A stretch of 37,517 bases of DNA from an uncultured Bacteroidia bacterium. Lineage in GTDB: Bacteria; Bacteroidota; Bacteroidia; Bacteroidales; F082. Position numbers and translations under genes: made by a program. The number at the start of each line of letters is the position of its first letter. The first letter of the stretch is position 1. Positions 25,649-33,465 of this stretch are shown here, in pieces. The DNA lies in the NCBI GenBank assembly GCA_913009755.1, contig CAJVWU010000040.1, forward strand, positions 1 through 37,517. The letters run 5' to 3'. Below the pieces are notes generated by a model. That model worked only from the letters and a program-made list of their open reading frames with translations, was not told where the DNA came from and did not search any database.

Positions 25649-25993
25649 ATGAAAAAAATGCCATTGAATAAAGGAGACCATATTGAAAAAGAAATTGCCG
25701 GCGTACGATGCCGCATGGTCGAAGAAAATATTTCAAAAAAAAGAGTTGGTTTTCTTGAGAAACTTTTGGTTCATAATGGTTTTGAGGTGAAAGTGGAACA
25801 AGATCAGGAAAACGGGGATTTGTTTACGGTAGGCGTAACGGATTTTCTGTTTAATCCTGTGATTTACGTTTACGAATTACGGCTCAAAACGCTAAAATCC
25901 AAAATTGTGACCCCTGCCTACTGGTTGCAAAAGTCAACGGATGGAATTGAAAAAGGCGAAGTAGATTATTATTGGGATTTAAAACTGGATTAA
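25649..25993 (+). CDS. Small protein of unknown function, cotranscribed with nuo
   Basis: A 114-residue soluble protein with no signal peptide or membrane segment. Two ATGs are possible (25649 and 25658). The N-terminal half is basic and mixed ('RVGFLEKLLVHNGFEVKVEQ'), the C-terminal half holds aromatic residues ('TPAYWLQK', 'GEVDYYWDL'). I do not recognise the family. It starts only 7 bases after the nuoN stop, so it is probably part of the complex I operon transcript and could help its assembly or regulation; that is only context. A spacer of 338 bases follows. Confidence 0.7.
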   Translation: MKKMPLNKGDHIEKEIAGVRCRMVEENISKKRVGFLEKLLVHNGFEVKVEQDQENGDLFTVGVTDFLFNPVIYVYELRLKTLKSKIVTPAYWLQKSTDGIEKGEVDYYWDLKLD

Positions 25994-26071
25994 AACAGAC
26001 TTTTTAACCTGTATTTCATTTACGCCAAACCATAAAACCTTCTGCGGGCCGGGTCAAAACAGAAAAGGCCG

Positions 26072-26206
26072 GGCATAAAAAAACCGGATAATTACAGCCG
26101 GCATGAAGAACCCTCTGTTCGGTGCCCTTCGCCGCGACGGTGTGCTTTCACTTGGCCACCACCGCTTTATTTCCGCAACGATGATACGTATCGTTGTTTT
26201 CTGGTG
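26072..26206 (-). ncRNA. Candidate structured small RNA
   Basis: The 338-base spacer 25994-26331 has no supported gene, but its minus strand shows an ordered unit. A -7 box TATTTTTG lies at 26214-26207. Then come a perfect 7-bp hairpin (CAACGAT/ATCGTTG, arms 26176-26182 and 26190-26196), a CGGTG/CACCG stem, a GAAGGGC/GTTCTTC stem with two G-U pairs, and at the end a CCGG/CCGG stem followed by seven T. The RNA would be about 130 nt. I cannot assign it to a known family; 4.5S, tmRNA and RNase P signatures are not visible. The limits are approximate. Confidence 0.4.
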
Positions 26207-26298
26207 CAAAAATAATCCGGTTTCGAGAATGCTGTGTTATGAAAATGTTAAATCTTCCGATAAATTCCCGGCAACTAAATTCCTTTTTCCGAACTTCC

Positions 26299-26306
26299 TA
26301 TCTTTG
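26299..26306 (+). promoter_or_regulatory. -7 box before the FAD oxidoreductase
   Basis: TATCTTTG matches TAnnTTTG. The transcript would begin near 26313, leaving a leader of only about 19 nt before the TTG start. Between lie a weak GCTTT/AAAGC stem (26309-26324) and a T-run, so the leader is odd. Confidence 0.55.
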
Positions 26307-26331
26307 ACGCTTTATAAAAAAAGCTGTTTTT

Positions 26332-27828
26332 TTGGATAACAAATACGACATTGTCATTATAGGAGCCGGGTTGGGAGGTCTTGAATGTGCTTATATATTG
26401 GGCAAAAAAGGCCACAAAGTATGCGTGCTGGAAAAGAACCCGAAAGCCGGCGGGACATTGCAGGGATTTCAACGCAACGGATGCGGGTTCAGCACAGGGA
26501 TGCACTATATCGGCAGTCTGGATGATGGCCAGGTGATGAACCGCCTGTTCAGGTATTTTAATATCCTGGATAACCTGAAATTAAAACGTATGGATGATAA
26601 CGGCTTTGATGTATTTCAGATAGCGGGGAAAGAATACAGGTATCCAATCGGCCATCAACAGTTTAAAGAACAGATGGTTCAATATTTTCCCGATGAAGAA
26701 AAAGCCGTTGAAACATACATCCGGGATATCAAAGCGGCTACTGACGAAGTGGATATTTACAATCTGCGTTATCCCGTAACCTATGACATCAGAAACAGCC
26801 AGTCGCTGAATACAGGTGCTTATCAATACATCCGGTCAATTACTAAAAACGTGGAATTGCAAAATGTGCTGGCAGCCCAGAACTTCAATTATGCCGGCAC
26901 CAAAGAGGCTTCCCCATTTTATGCCCATGCACTTATCAATAACTATTACATTAACAGTGCTTACAAGCTGATTGGTGGAAGCGGTCAGTTGGTTGAACAT
27001 CTTGTACGGAATATTGAAAAAACCGGCGGTTCGGTTTTGACCGGAAAAAAAGCAAAACGATTTGTTTTCAAAAACAATTTATTATCTGGTGTGGAAACTG
27101 ATGCAGGGGAATCTTTTTTTGCCGGAAGGTTTATATCCAACATCCATCCTTCACTGACTTTCGGGATGATGGAGGAATCACGTTTACGTAAATCATACCG
27201 GAATAGGATATTAAATCTGAATAACACAATTTCTGTATTCGGCCTGCACATTCGGCTTAACAAAGACCGTTTCCCTTATTTGAATTACAATTATCACTAT
27301 TGGTATCACAATGATGTCTGGTATGCCTCCAATTATGATCAGGAAAAATGGCCTGAACATTTCTTTTTATTTTCTGCTGCAAAAACAGGGAATGACCAAT
27401 ATTCCGACTGCGTTACCGTTTTAACCTACATGAAATTTGAGGAAGTGGAAAAATGGAAAAACCTTCCGCCATCCGAACGCGGGCAGGATTATACCGGCTG
27501 GAAGAATGAAAAAGCGGAAAAACTTCTAAACCTGGTGGGTGAACAATTCCCTGAAATAAAATACAATGTTATAAGTTATTCGGTCAGTACGCCGCTTACT
27601 TTGCGTGATTATATCGGTACGCCCGATGGCGGGATATACGGTACCCTGCGTGATTATAACAATCCGATGGGAACCTATATTTTTCCGAAAACCAAAATCC
27701 CCAACCTTTTTTTTACCGGGCAAAATGTCAACCTGCACGGGTTGCTTGGGGTCAGCATGACGGCAATAGTAACTTGTGGCGAATTTATGGACATGAACGA
27801 ATTAATCAAGGAGATCAATGAAGCATAA
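26332..27828 (+). CDS. CrtI-like FAD-dependent oxidoreductase (phytoene desaturase superfamily)
   Basis: A 498-residue flavoprotein. The start codon is TTG at 26332: the -7 box is 25 bases upstream and no ATG exists before the dinucleotide-binding motif 'DIVIIGAGLGGLECAYIL' at residues 6-23. 'VCVLEKNPKAGGTLQGF' follows, and the C-terminal flavin motif is 'NLFFTGQNVNLHGLLGVSMTA', given in part. The family includes carotenoid desaturases, isomerases and all-trans-retinol saturases, which act on long conjugated chains in membranes. It overlaps the next gene by 11 bases. Similar oxidoreductases occur in polyene-lipid clusters of Bacteroidota, so it probably belongs with the left-hand cluster though the nuo operon lies between. 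Confidence is high for the family, low for the reaction. Confidence 0.87.
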   Translation: MDNKYDIVIIGAGLGGLECAYILGKKGHKVCVLEKNPKAGGTLQGFQRNGCGFSTGMHYIGSLDDGQVMNRLFRYFNILDNLKLKRMDDNGFDVFQIAGKEYRYPIGHQQFKEQMVQYFPDEEKAVETYIRDIKAATDEVDIYNLRYPVTYDIRNSQSLNTGAYQYIRSITKNVELQNVLAAQNFNYAGTKEASPFYAHALINNYYINSAYKLIGGSGQLVEHLVRNIEKTGGSVLTGKKAKRFVFKNNLLSGVETDAGESFFAGRFISNIHPSLTFGMMEESRLRKSYRNRILNLNNTISVFGLHIRLNKDRFPYLNYNYHYWYHNDVWYASNYDQEKWPEHFFLFSAAKTGNDQYSDCVTVLTYMKFEEVEKWKNLPPSERGQDYTGWKNEKAEKLLNLVGEQFPEIKYNVISYSVSTPLTLRDYIGTPDGGIYGTLRDYNNPMGTYIFPKTKIPNLFFTGQNVNLHGLLGVSMTAIVTCGEFMDMNELIKEINEA

Positions 27829-29506
27829 AAAGAAAAGGTTTAGAAAAATTGTTTTGTACACATTGGGGGTAATCACCCTGGCATTGGTTGCTTTTGCCAT
27901 TTATTTTAAGATTGACACCAAAATCACACCGCCTAAAATCAGGGATTTTTCGGCATTAAAAGAAGTCAGGGATACCCTGGGCACTGATTATTATGCCATT
28001 GGCAATAACTGGCTTCGTAAAAACAAATACGGGCTTTGGGAAATGTATCTTGAAGGGTCGCCTTTTGACATGGGGGTTGCCAGCGGAAAGCTTAGTAAAG
28101 AACTCATCTACGAACAGGAAGAAGCCTTTGTACAGCAAATAAAAACCATGATCCCTTCGTCTTTTTACCTGAAATTCCTCCGGTATTTTATTGCCTGGTT
28201 CAACCGCGACATTGACGAATGCATCATCCCCGAATACCAAAAAGAGATTTACGGCATATCATTTTCCGCATCTGACAAATTTGATTACATCGGCAGTAAT
28301 TATGAGAGGATGCTGAATTATCATGCTGCCCACGACATCGGCCATGCACTGAAAGACCTGGCGCTGGTGGGCTGTACTTCGTTTGCAGCTAACCTCGGTT
28401 TCCCGGACAGCAGCCTGATCATTGGCAGGAATTTCGATTTTTATATCAATGATGCCTTTGCAAAAAATAAAATTGTGGTATTTGTCAACCCTGAGAAAGG
28501 GCACAAATTTGCTTACGTCACCTGGGCAAGCATGATTGGTGTGGTGTCGGGCATGAATGATGCGGGGCTGACGGTAACCATCAATGCCGGAAAATCGGAC
28601 ATCCCCACGAAAGCAGCCACGCCCATTTCACTGCTTGCCCGCGAGATAGTGCAATATGCCGGTAACTTTCAGGAAGCCATTGCCATTGCAAAAAAAAGAA
28701 AGATTTTTGTGTCCGAATCGCTGCTTATCGGTTCGGCGGCAAATGACAATGCCATTATCATCGAGAAATCACCTTCTAAAATGGATGTATTCAGGAGTGA
28801 TAACAATTTTCTGGTTTGTGCAAACCATTTCCAGGGCAAAGTATTCTCACATGCACCCGGGAACGTAAAATATATTCGGGAATCGCCTTCTCTTTACAGG
28901 CAGGAAAGGGCTGAGCAACTGATCAAAAATTCGGACACGGTAAATTATCTGAAAGCCGCTTCCATATTGCGGGACCGCAAGGGCCTTGACGGCGTATCCA
29001 TCGGCATTGGCAACGAAAAAGCCATGGCCCAGATGATATCTCATCACAGCGTGATCTTCATGCCGCTGAAACGGCAGATGTGGGTCTCCACCCATCCTTA
29101 TCAGCTTGGCAAATACCTGGAATATAACCTGATCAAAGTTTTCGGCGGGGATTTTCCGGCCCCGCTTACCCACGGGGTTTACGATTCGGCATTTACCATC
29201 CCGGCAGATCCGTTTTTAAACTCCCGGGCTTTTGCCGATTTTAAACTTTTTAAAAAATACAAACAGCAAATTGAAGATGCCACCGATGCTGACCGCAGGC
29301 TGAATAATGAAGATCAGTTCATTAAACATTTTGTTGCGCTGGACCCCGATTATTATCTGGGCTATAAACTTGGCGGTGATTATTATTATAATTTTGACGA
29401 GCCCGAAAAGGCAAAAGATTATTATAACTTATCACTCACAAAGGTGTTTGAAAATACGGTTGCCAAAAAACACGTTATAGAACGCTTGAAATCAATTACC
29501 CCCTGA
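27818..29506 (+). CDS. C45-family Ntn-hydrolase/acyltransferase with membrane anchor
   Basis: A 562-residue protein with a basic start and one transmembrane helix (about 11-30), so the body is probably periplasmic. The catalytic domain has 'LVGCTSFAANLGFPDSS' with Cys186 after Gly, the self-cleavage site of acyl-CoA:6-aminopenicillanate acyltransferase-type enzymes, then 'IGRNFDFY' and 'GMNDAGLTVTINAG'. The family makes or hydrolyses amide or ester bonds of acylated molecules. The C-terminal 130 residues include 'GYKLGGDYYYNFDEPEKAKDYY', like a short TPR. The ATG at 27818 has AAGGAG just before it and lies within the previous gene, so the two are coupled. It may acylate or deacylate the cluster product in the periplasm. 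Confidence 0.82.
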   Translation: MKHKKKRFRKIVLYTLGVITLALVAFAIYFKIDTKITPPKIRDFSALKEVRDTLGTDYYAIGNNWLRKNKYGLWEMYLEGSPFDMGVASGKLSKELIYEQEEAFVQQIKTMIPSSFYLKFLRYFIAWFNRDIDECIIPEYQKEIYGISFSASDKFDYIGSNYERMLNYHAAHDIGHALKDLALVGCTSFAANLGFPDSSLIIGRNFDFYINDAFAKNKIVVFVNPEKGHKFAYVTWASMIGVVSGMNDAGLTVTINAGKSDIPTKAATPISLLAREIVQYAGNFQEAIAIAKKRKIFVSESLLIGSAANDNAIIIEKSPSKMDVFRSDNNFLVCANHFQGKVFSHAPGNVKYIRESPSLYRQERAEQLIKNSDTVNYLKAASILRDRKGLDGVSIGIGNEKAMAQMISHHSVIFMPLKRQMWVSTHPYQLGKYLEYNLIKVFGGDFPAPLTHGVYDSAFTIPADPFLNSRAFADFKLFKKYKQQIEDATDADRRLNNEDQFIKHFVALDPDYYLGYKLGGDYYYNFDEPEKAKDYYNLSLTKVFENTVAKKHVIERLKSITP

Positions 29507-29770
29507 TAGCTATCGGGGTTAAGTCCGGGAATGAAGAACATTAAAAAACTGTGTACTTATGTTCAACCCTGAAACAGAAAAGAAACCGCTGCCGGAATGG
29601 CCGGCTTAAAAACGGGCACATTTTTTTTTCGTGTACTGAAACTACAGAAAATGAAATTTTTCAATTGATGGCAGCCCTGGACAAACGGTTCATGGCGGGA
29701 TTGACCTATTTCCAGGATTTGAGAAAACCTGGTGTCGGCAGCAAATGAAAAACAATAGCAGAAAACCTAT
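29507..29770. other. Spacer with a hairpin at the stop codon and no clear gene
   Basis: An imperfect hairpin, CCCCTGATAG facing CTATCGGGG (one extra T), spans the stop codon of the C45 gene. A GCCGG/CCGGC stem at about 29591-29605 and a run of nine T at 29621-29629 follow. A 65-codon frame at 29551-29748 and a 16-codon frame starting at 29559 are open, but neither has a ribosome site or recognisable sequence. They may be remnants of a lost gene. Confidence 0.4.
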
Positions 29771-29778
29771 TATCTTTG
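29771..29778 (+). promoter_or_regulatory. -7 box before the secreted 201-residue protein
   Basis: TATCTTTG matches TAnnTTTG, 32 bases before the ATG at 29811. The expected leader is about 25 nt. No -33 TTTG is found. Confidence 0.55.
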
Positions 29779-29810
29779 CAGACAATAGAGATCACTAAAC
29801 ATTTAAAGTT

Positions 29811-30416
29811 ATGAAAAAAACTGTTTTTATTTTACTCTTTGGTATGCTGTTTGGAAGCCAGGCTTTTACCCAAACGGCAGAAAAGGTTTCCAGTGCCGGC
29901 GAATGGACGTGGTTTGGCATTGATTACACCCAATGTTATTTCATCCCTAAAATGGATTTTCCCAGTGTGAGCGACCTGAAGGCCAAGATATCAGCCTGGA
30001 ATGACCTTGTTTTATCCGAAAGGGAAAAATATATTACTAAAGCCCTGGGCGGCAAAAACGTAAATTTTTATCTGGACGTTGTTACTCAAAGAAATGAAAA
30101 GATAGATGTAAGAAGCCGTTTATCTGATGATCCTTTTCTTTCCAGCCATCTCAACCCGGAAAAGGTTCAGGAGGTAATCAGCAGTTACAATATCCCCAAA
30201 GATAAAAGTGGGATCGGACTGGTGTTTGTTGCCGAAAGTTACAGTAAAACCGATGATAAAGGGGCATATTATGTTACTTTTTTCGACATGGCTACCAAAA
30301 AAGTGTTGATTACCAAAAGAATGCTTGGCAAAACACGGGGCTTTGGCCTCAGAAATTATTGGGCAAACACCTACTATGTTGTGTTGAAGGAGGTGGGAAA
30401 GAAATATTCGAAATGA
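29811..30416 (+). CDS. Secreted protein of unknown function
   Basis: A 201-residue protein with a clear signal peptide (MKKTVFILLFGMLFG..., cleavage near FT-QT). The mature part starts 'SSAGEWTWFGIDYTQCYFI' and includes 'SGIGLVFVAESYSK' and 'YYVTFFDMATKKVLITKRM', which suggests an alternating beta domain with one Cys. I cannot name the family, although the 'W.GiDytq' opening and the 'v.FdI.tk.vl' strand look like a conserved periplasmic family of Bacteroidota. It has its own promoter and is followed 10 bases later by a short lipoprotein-like remnant. Its role is unknown. Confidence 0.75.
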   Translation: MKKTVFILLFGMLFGSQAFTQTAEKVSSAGEWTWFGIDYTQCYFIPKMDFPSVSDLKAKISAWNDLVLSEREKYITKALGGKNVNFYLDVVTQRNEKIDVRSRLSDDPFLSSHLNPEKVQEVISSYNIPKDKSGIGLVFVAESYSKTDDKGAYYVTFFDMATKKVLITKRMLGKTRGFGLRNYWANTYYVVLKEVGKKYSK

Positions 30417-30426
30417 TAATTTTTTA

Positions 30427-30591
30427 ATGATCCGGATTATTCTGATCATACCCTTGCTGCTTGCTGTTGTTTCCTGCTTTCCGCAGACAGCTGACCTGAC
30501 TGTTATTCTTGAAAATGTCTGTTCCGACACGGCCATGCGTGTTGGTGAGTGTCATGCTTGTTTTAGTCAGGTTAATTATCAAATAGCGTAA
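30427..30591 (+). pseudogene. Truncated DUF2141-like lipoprotein remnant
   Basis: A 54-codon frame starts 10 bases after the previous stop. It opens with a lipoprotein-type signal, 'LLLAVVSC', and then 'ADLTVILENVCSDTAMRVG', which resembles the start of DUF2141 proteins ('LTV.i.n.rs..G..rv'). The likeness ends at 'RVGE', after which the frame soon stops, though DUF2141 domains run to about 110 residues. A frameshift or deletion is likely. It could also be a short expressed peptide. The identification rests on about 15 residues. Confidence 0.4.
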
Positions 30592-30692
30592 TTTATTGCC
30601 ATACTCTCCCCTTTTTTTGTATTCATTATCAATGGACTGCATTTCATTACTTCAGCCCGAAACAAAAAAATCTAAAAAAACCTATCATTTTA

Positions 30693-30724
30693 TTTGGTTT
30701 ATATTATAAACTTATTTAGTTTTG
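30693..30724 (+). promoter_or_regulatory. Promoter with both -33 and -7 boxes
   Basis: TTTG at 30693-30696 and TAGTTTTG at 30717-30724 are separated by 20 bases, the spacing expected for a Bacteroidota housekeeping promoter. It would drive the three-gene operon 30755-31838 from about 30731. Confidence 0.7.
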
Positions 30725-30754
30725 TAACTTATTTATAATTTAAAAAGCACAATT

Positions 30755-30949
30755 ATGAATTCAACTCTTTTTTCACAGGCATCCAACTGGGTTTTTATCG
30801 GATGTATGTTCATCGGGATAGCTACCGGATTGTATTTCAATGCCGTTGCTGTGGGCACGCTGGCCGGAATGGGTGTCGGCTTTATTGCCCGCGGGCTCAT
30901 CAACCTTAAAGTCGATGAACAAAATGACAAAAATAATTCTCAACATTAA
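30755..30949 (+). CDS. Small two-helix membrane protein
   Basis: A 64-residue protein with two hydrophobic segments (about residues 11-29 and 30-48) separated by a short turn, and a charged C-terminal tail. I do not recognise a family. It is the first gene of a probable operon with a 196-residue membrane protein and a winged-helix regulator. The small protein, membrane protein, regulator order is repeated in my memory of other Bacteroidota, but I cannot give a function. Confidence 0.7.
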   Translation: MNSTLFSQASNWVFIGCMFIGIATGLYFNAVAVGTLAGMGVGFIARGLINLKVDEQNDKNNSQH

Positions 30950-30961
30950 AAAAATAATAAA

Positions 30962-31552
30962 ATGGAAAATGAAATGAATGAAAAGGAAAGCCTGGTATTA
31001 ATCCAGGAAATGATTGAAAACTCAAAAGCCAGACTGGGCGAAAGCAGTTTCTTCTTTCTTCTTTGGGGCTGGCTGGTACTTTTTGCCAGCCTGATACACT
31101 TTGTTTTGTTATATACCGGTTTCAGGTACCCTTATCTGCCCTGGCCGGTAATGATGTTTTCAGGCGGTATTATCGCCGGCATTGCAGGATACAGGATGAA
31201 AAAAAGGACAAGGGTAAAAACCTATCTCGATACAACCATGAAATATTTATGGTTAAGTTTCGGCATCACTTTGTTTTTTATCATATTTGGTGCGGCCATG
31301 GGAAAGATTTCCTGGGAAATGTCAAATATCATGATCATTGCCCTTTATGGCCTGGGAACTTTTGCTACAGGCGGGATTATAAAATTTAAACCGCTGATCA
31401 TCGGAGGCATTGCCAGTTGGATAATTGCAGGCATCAGTTTGTTTATTGCACCGCAATATACGCTTTTGTCCATTGCCCTGTCCATTGTTATCGCCTATCT
31501 GATACCGGGATATTTGCTCAAATCAAAAGAAAAATCACAAAACCATGTTTAA
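30962..31552 (+). CDS. Integral membrane protein of unknown function
   Basis: A 196-residue protein with about five to six transmembrane helices after a charged N-terminal helix ('ESLVLIQEMIENSKARLGE'). Helices run from 'FFFLLWGWLVLFASLIHFV' to 'ALSIVIAYLIPGYLL'. The helix order and the 'I.EMI..aK....ds.ffLLWGWLV' opening look like a conserved Bacteroidota membrane family found beside a winged-helix regulator. Its end overlaps that regulator gene by 8 bases. It may be an anti-regulator or sensor for it, which is inference. Confidence 0.75.
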   Translation: MENEMNEKESLVLIQEMIENSKARLGESSFFFLLWGWLVLFASLIHFVLLYTGFRYPYLPWPVMMFSGGIIAGIAGYRMKKRTRVKTYLDTTMKYLWLSFGITLFFIIFGAAMGKISWEMSNIMIIALYGLGTFATGGIIKFKPLIIGGIASWIIAGISLFIAPQYTLLSIALSIVIAYLIPGYLLKSKEKSQNHV

Positions 31553-31838
31553 AGACCTTGACCCGCTTTTGCATTCACAGCTCAGGCTTTCCATTATGTC
31601 CGTTCTCATCAGCGTTGAGACGGCAGAGTTTACTTTTTTGCTGGGGCAAACAAAAGCAACCAAAGGCAACCTGAGTGTTCAGTTAAACAAACTGAAAGAT
31701 GCAGGATACATCAGCATCAAAAAAAGTTTCCGGAACAATTACCCGTTAACGACCTGCAAAATTACCACTAAAGGAATTGCAGCCTTCGAAAAATATGTGG
31801 AGGCGCTATCGGATTATATCAACAAGAAAAAGAAATAA
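31545..31838 (+). CDS. Winged-helix transcriptional regulator (PF13601-type)
   Basis: A 97-residue DNA-binding protein. 'LDPLLHSQLRLSIMSVL' begins the domain and 'TKATKGNLSVQLNKLKDAGYI' is the recognition helix followed by the wing ('KKSFRNNYPLTTCKITTKG'). The pattern is that of winged-helix 'transcriptional regulator' proteins in the MarR/ArsR-like group. It overlaps the membrane protein gene by 8 bases, so it is likely translated with it and may autoregulate the 30693-30724 promoter. The ligand is not known. Confidence 0.88.
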   Translation: MFKDLDPLLHSQLRLSIMSVLISVETAEFTFLLGQTKATKGNLSVQLNKLKDAGYISIKKSFRNNYPLTTCKITTKGIAAFEKYVEALSDYINKKKK

Positions 31839-31842
31839 TACC

Positions 31843-31878
31843 AACTGAAAACTGTGAACTGAAAACTGTGAACTGAAA
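31843..31878. repeat. 14-bp tandem repeat between convergent genes
   Basis: AACTGAAAACTGTG occurs at 31843-31856 and 31857-31870, followed by a partial copy AACTGAAA to 31878. It fills the gap between the regulator stop and the PAQR stop. A related word lies at 34338-34360. Such ACTGAAA repeats are common low-complexity spacers in these genomes. Confidence 0.6.
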
Positions 31879-32523
31879 TCACGGAAACACATACCAATAT
31901 ACAGCCACAAAATGACAAATGCTGCCCATAAGGACAAACACATGAAACAGGGTATGGTTGAAAGGCCATTTATTTAGTAAGAAAAAGACGGCCCCAGCGG
32001 TATAGCTTATTCCCCCGGCAAGCAACCACATCAGGCCGCCGACAGGAAGTGCCCTGACAAGCGGGACAATGGCAATGATCATGATCCATCCCATCAGCAC
32101 ATACAATATCGTAGAAAGCAGATTAAAATGCCCGGTATAAAAGAGTTTCAGTATAATCCCCACAATAGCCAGTCCCCAGATAACCCCGAAAATACTCCAG
32201 CCCCAGGATCCATGTAGAGTGACAAGGGCAAAAGGGGTATAAGTTCCGGCAATGAGCAAAAAGATTGAAGCATGATCGAAAACATTCAGCCGGTTTCGTG
32301 TTTTTTGATCTTTGGCCAGGTGAAAAGCCGTGGAGGCAAAATACAAAATCACCAGGCTTGATCCATAGATTGCGGCACTAACGATATGAAGAGCCGTACC
32401 ATTAAGTGCGGCACGCACAACAAGCAACACCAGTGCCGGGACACTCATCAGAAATCCGATGCCGTGTGTAATGACATTGAGCTTTTCTTCTGCTTTTGGA
32501 TATTTCCTTGCATCAGTTTTCAT
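31879..32523 (-). CDS. PAQR/hemolysin III family membrane protein
   Basis: A 214-residue protein with seven predicted helices. The metal-binding residues of the family are visible: Ser and His in 'STAFHLAKD', Asp in 'FDHASIFLLIAGTYTPF' and the two His of 'FNHTLFHVFVLMGSICH'. Family members are named for hemolysis of a Bacillus homologue, but are thought to be hydrolase-like membrane proteins acting on lipid substrates; the bacterial role is unclear. It is convergent with the regulator operon and followed upstream by the RluA gene on the same strand, 35 bases away. Confidence 0.92.
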   Translation of the reverse strand: MKTDARKYPKAEEKLNVITHGIGFLMSVPALVLLVVRAALNGTALHIVSAAIYGSSLVILYFASTAFHLAKDQKTRNRLNVFDHASIFLLIAGTYTPFALVTLHGSWGWSIFGVIWGLAIVGIILKLFYTGHFNLLSTILYVLMGWIMIIAIVPLVRALPVGGLMWLLAGGISYTAGAVFFLLNKWPFNHTLFHVFVLMGSICHFVAVYWYVFP

Positions 32524-32558
32524 GGTAAACAGGCCAAATAAAAAAGAAAACGGATAAT

Positions 32559-33275
32559 TTATTTTTTTATTTGAGATGAAAGGGCATTCACAAAAAAATA
32601 CCAGAGCGGGTCATCGGGAGGGGAGGCCACTATTTTTAAAGGTTCTTTTTTTACAGGGTGGATAAACTCAACACTTCGCGCATGCAAACTGATGGAAGCA
32701 TCCTTGTTGCTTCGCGGGAAACCGTATTTCAGGTCTCCTTTTATGGGACAGCCAATGGCTGCCAGTTGTGTCCTGATCTGGTGATGGCGGCCGGTTTTCA
32801 GGTCAACCTCAAGCAAATAGTATTCATCTGAAGCCGCAGCCAATTTGTAAGTCAACACCGCTTCTTTACTGTTATTTACCGGTTTGGGGTAAGCAAATGA
32901 TTTATTCTTTTTTTCGTTCCGCACGAGGTAATGCCTTAACTCCCCGGCTTCCTTCGGAGGCATTGTTTTTACAACAGCCCAATAGGTCTTTTTAAATTCC
33001 CGGTTTTTGACCAGTTCATTCATCCGTTTGAGGGCCTTGCCTGTTTTGGCAAAAACCACCACCCCGCTCACCGGCCTGTCCAGCCGATGGATTACGCCCA
33101 GAAACACATCGCCCGGCTTGTTGTATTTTTTTTTCAGGAATTGTTGAATATCTTCCCGTAATGTGACATCATCGGTTTTATCTGCCTGAACAAGCTCCGA
33201 CCGCAATTTATTGACAACGATCAAATGATTGTCTTCAAAAAGAATGCGTTGCGAAAGGTTTTTCAAATTCATCAA
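32559..33275 (-). CDS. RluA-family RNA pseudouridine synthase
   Basis: A 238-residue enzyme. The catalytic motif 'GVIHRLDRPVSGVVVFAKT' contains the Asp of HRLD that attacks uridine, followed by 'KTYWAVVKTMP' and 'LLEVDLKTGRHHQIRTQLA', given in parts. It lacks an N-terminal S4 domain, so it is a short RluA-type and not RluD. It converts uridine to pseudouridine in rRNA or tRNA; the target cannot be told from sequence. Either of two adjacent ATGs may be the start. Confidence 0.9.
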   Translation of the reverse strand: MMNLKNLSQRILFEDNHLIVVNKLRSELVQADKTDDVTLREDIQQFLKKKYNKPGDVFLGVIHRLDRPVSGVVVFAKTGKALKRMNELVKNREFKKTYWAVVKTMPPKEAGELRHYLVRNEKKNKSFAYPKPVNNSKEAVLTYKLAAASDEYYLLEVDLKTGRHHQIRTQLAAIGCPIKGDLKYGFPRSNKDASISLHARSVEFIHPVKKEPLKIVASPPDDPLWYFFVNALSSQIKK

Positions 33276-33465
33276 TTGGTTTTAATTTGAATTGTCATGG
33301 TTTGTTTTCAGGTTTTTCCGAACCTTTTACTTTTTAACCGTTCAGGTGCACACATGGCTTTCGAAGACCCGGGAGGTTAATTCGGTCATTTTTACTCCAG
33401 ACTCTTTCAGGTTCTGCGAACGCTGGAAGGTCTTACTATCATTCTATTATTTCAATGACCAATGA

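Noticed and set aside
26103-26339. 78-codon plus-strand frame opposite the small RNA candidate
   Set aside because: It overlaps the promoter and start of the FAD oxidoreductase and has no family pattern; the minus-strand hairpins explain its GC-rich part better.
29551-29748. 65-codon plus-strand frame after the C45 gene
   Set aside because: Starts without an ATG or ribosome site, crosses a run of nine T and matches no family I know; listed only as part of the spacer.
33276-33465. Possible element between the RluA and panB genes (AAGACC and GGTCTT words about 60 bases apart)
   Set aside because: The arms are only 6 bases and far apart; nothing else in this spacer supports a gene or a structured RNA.
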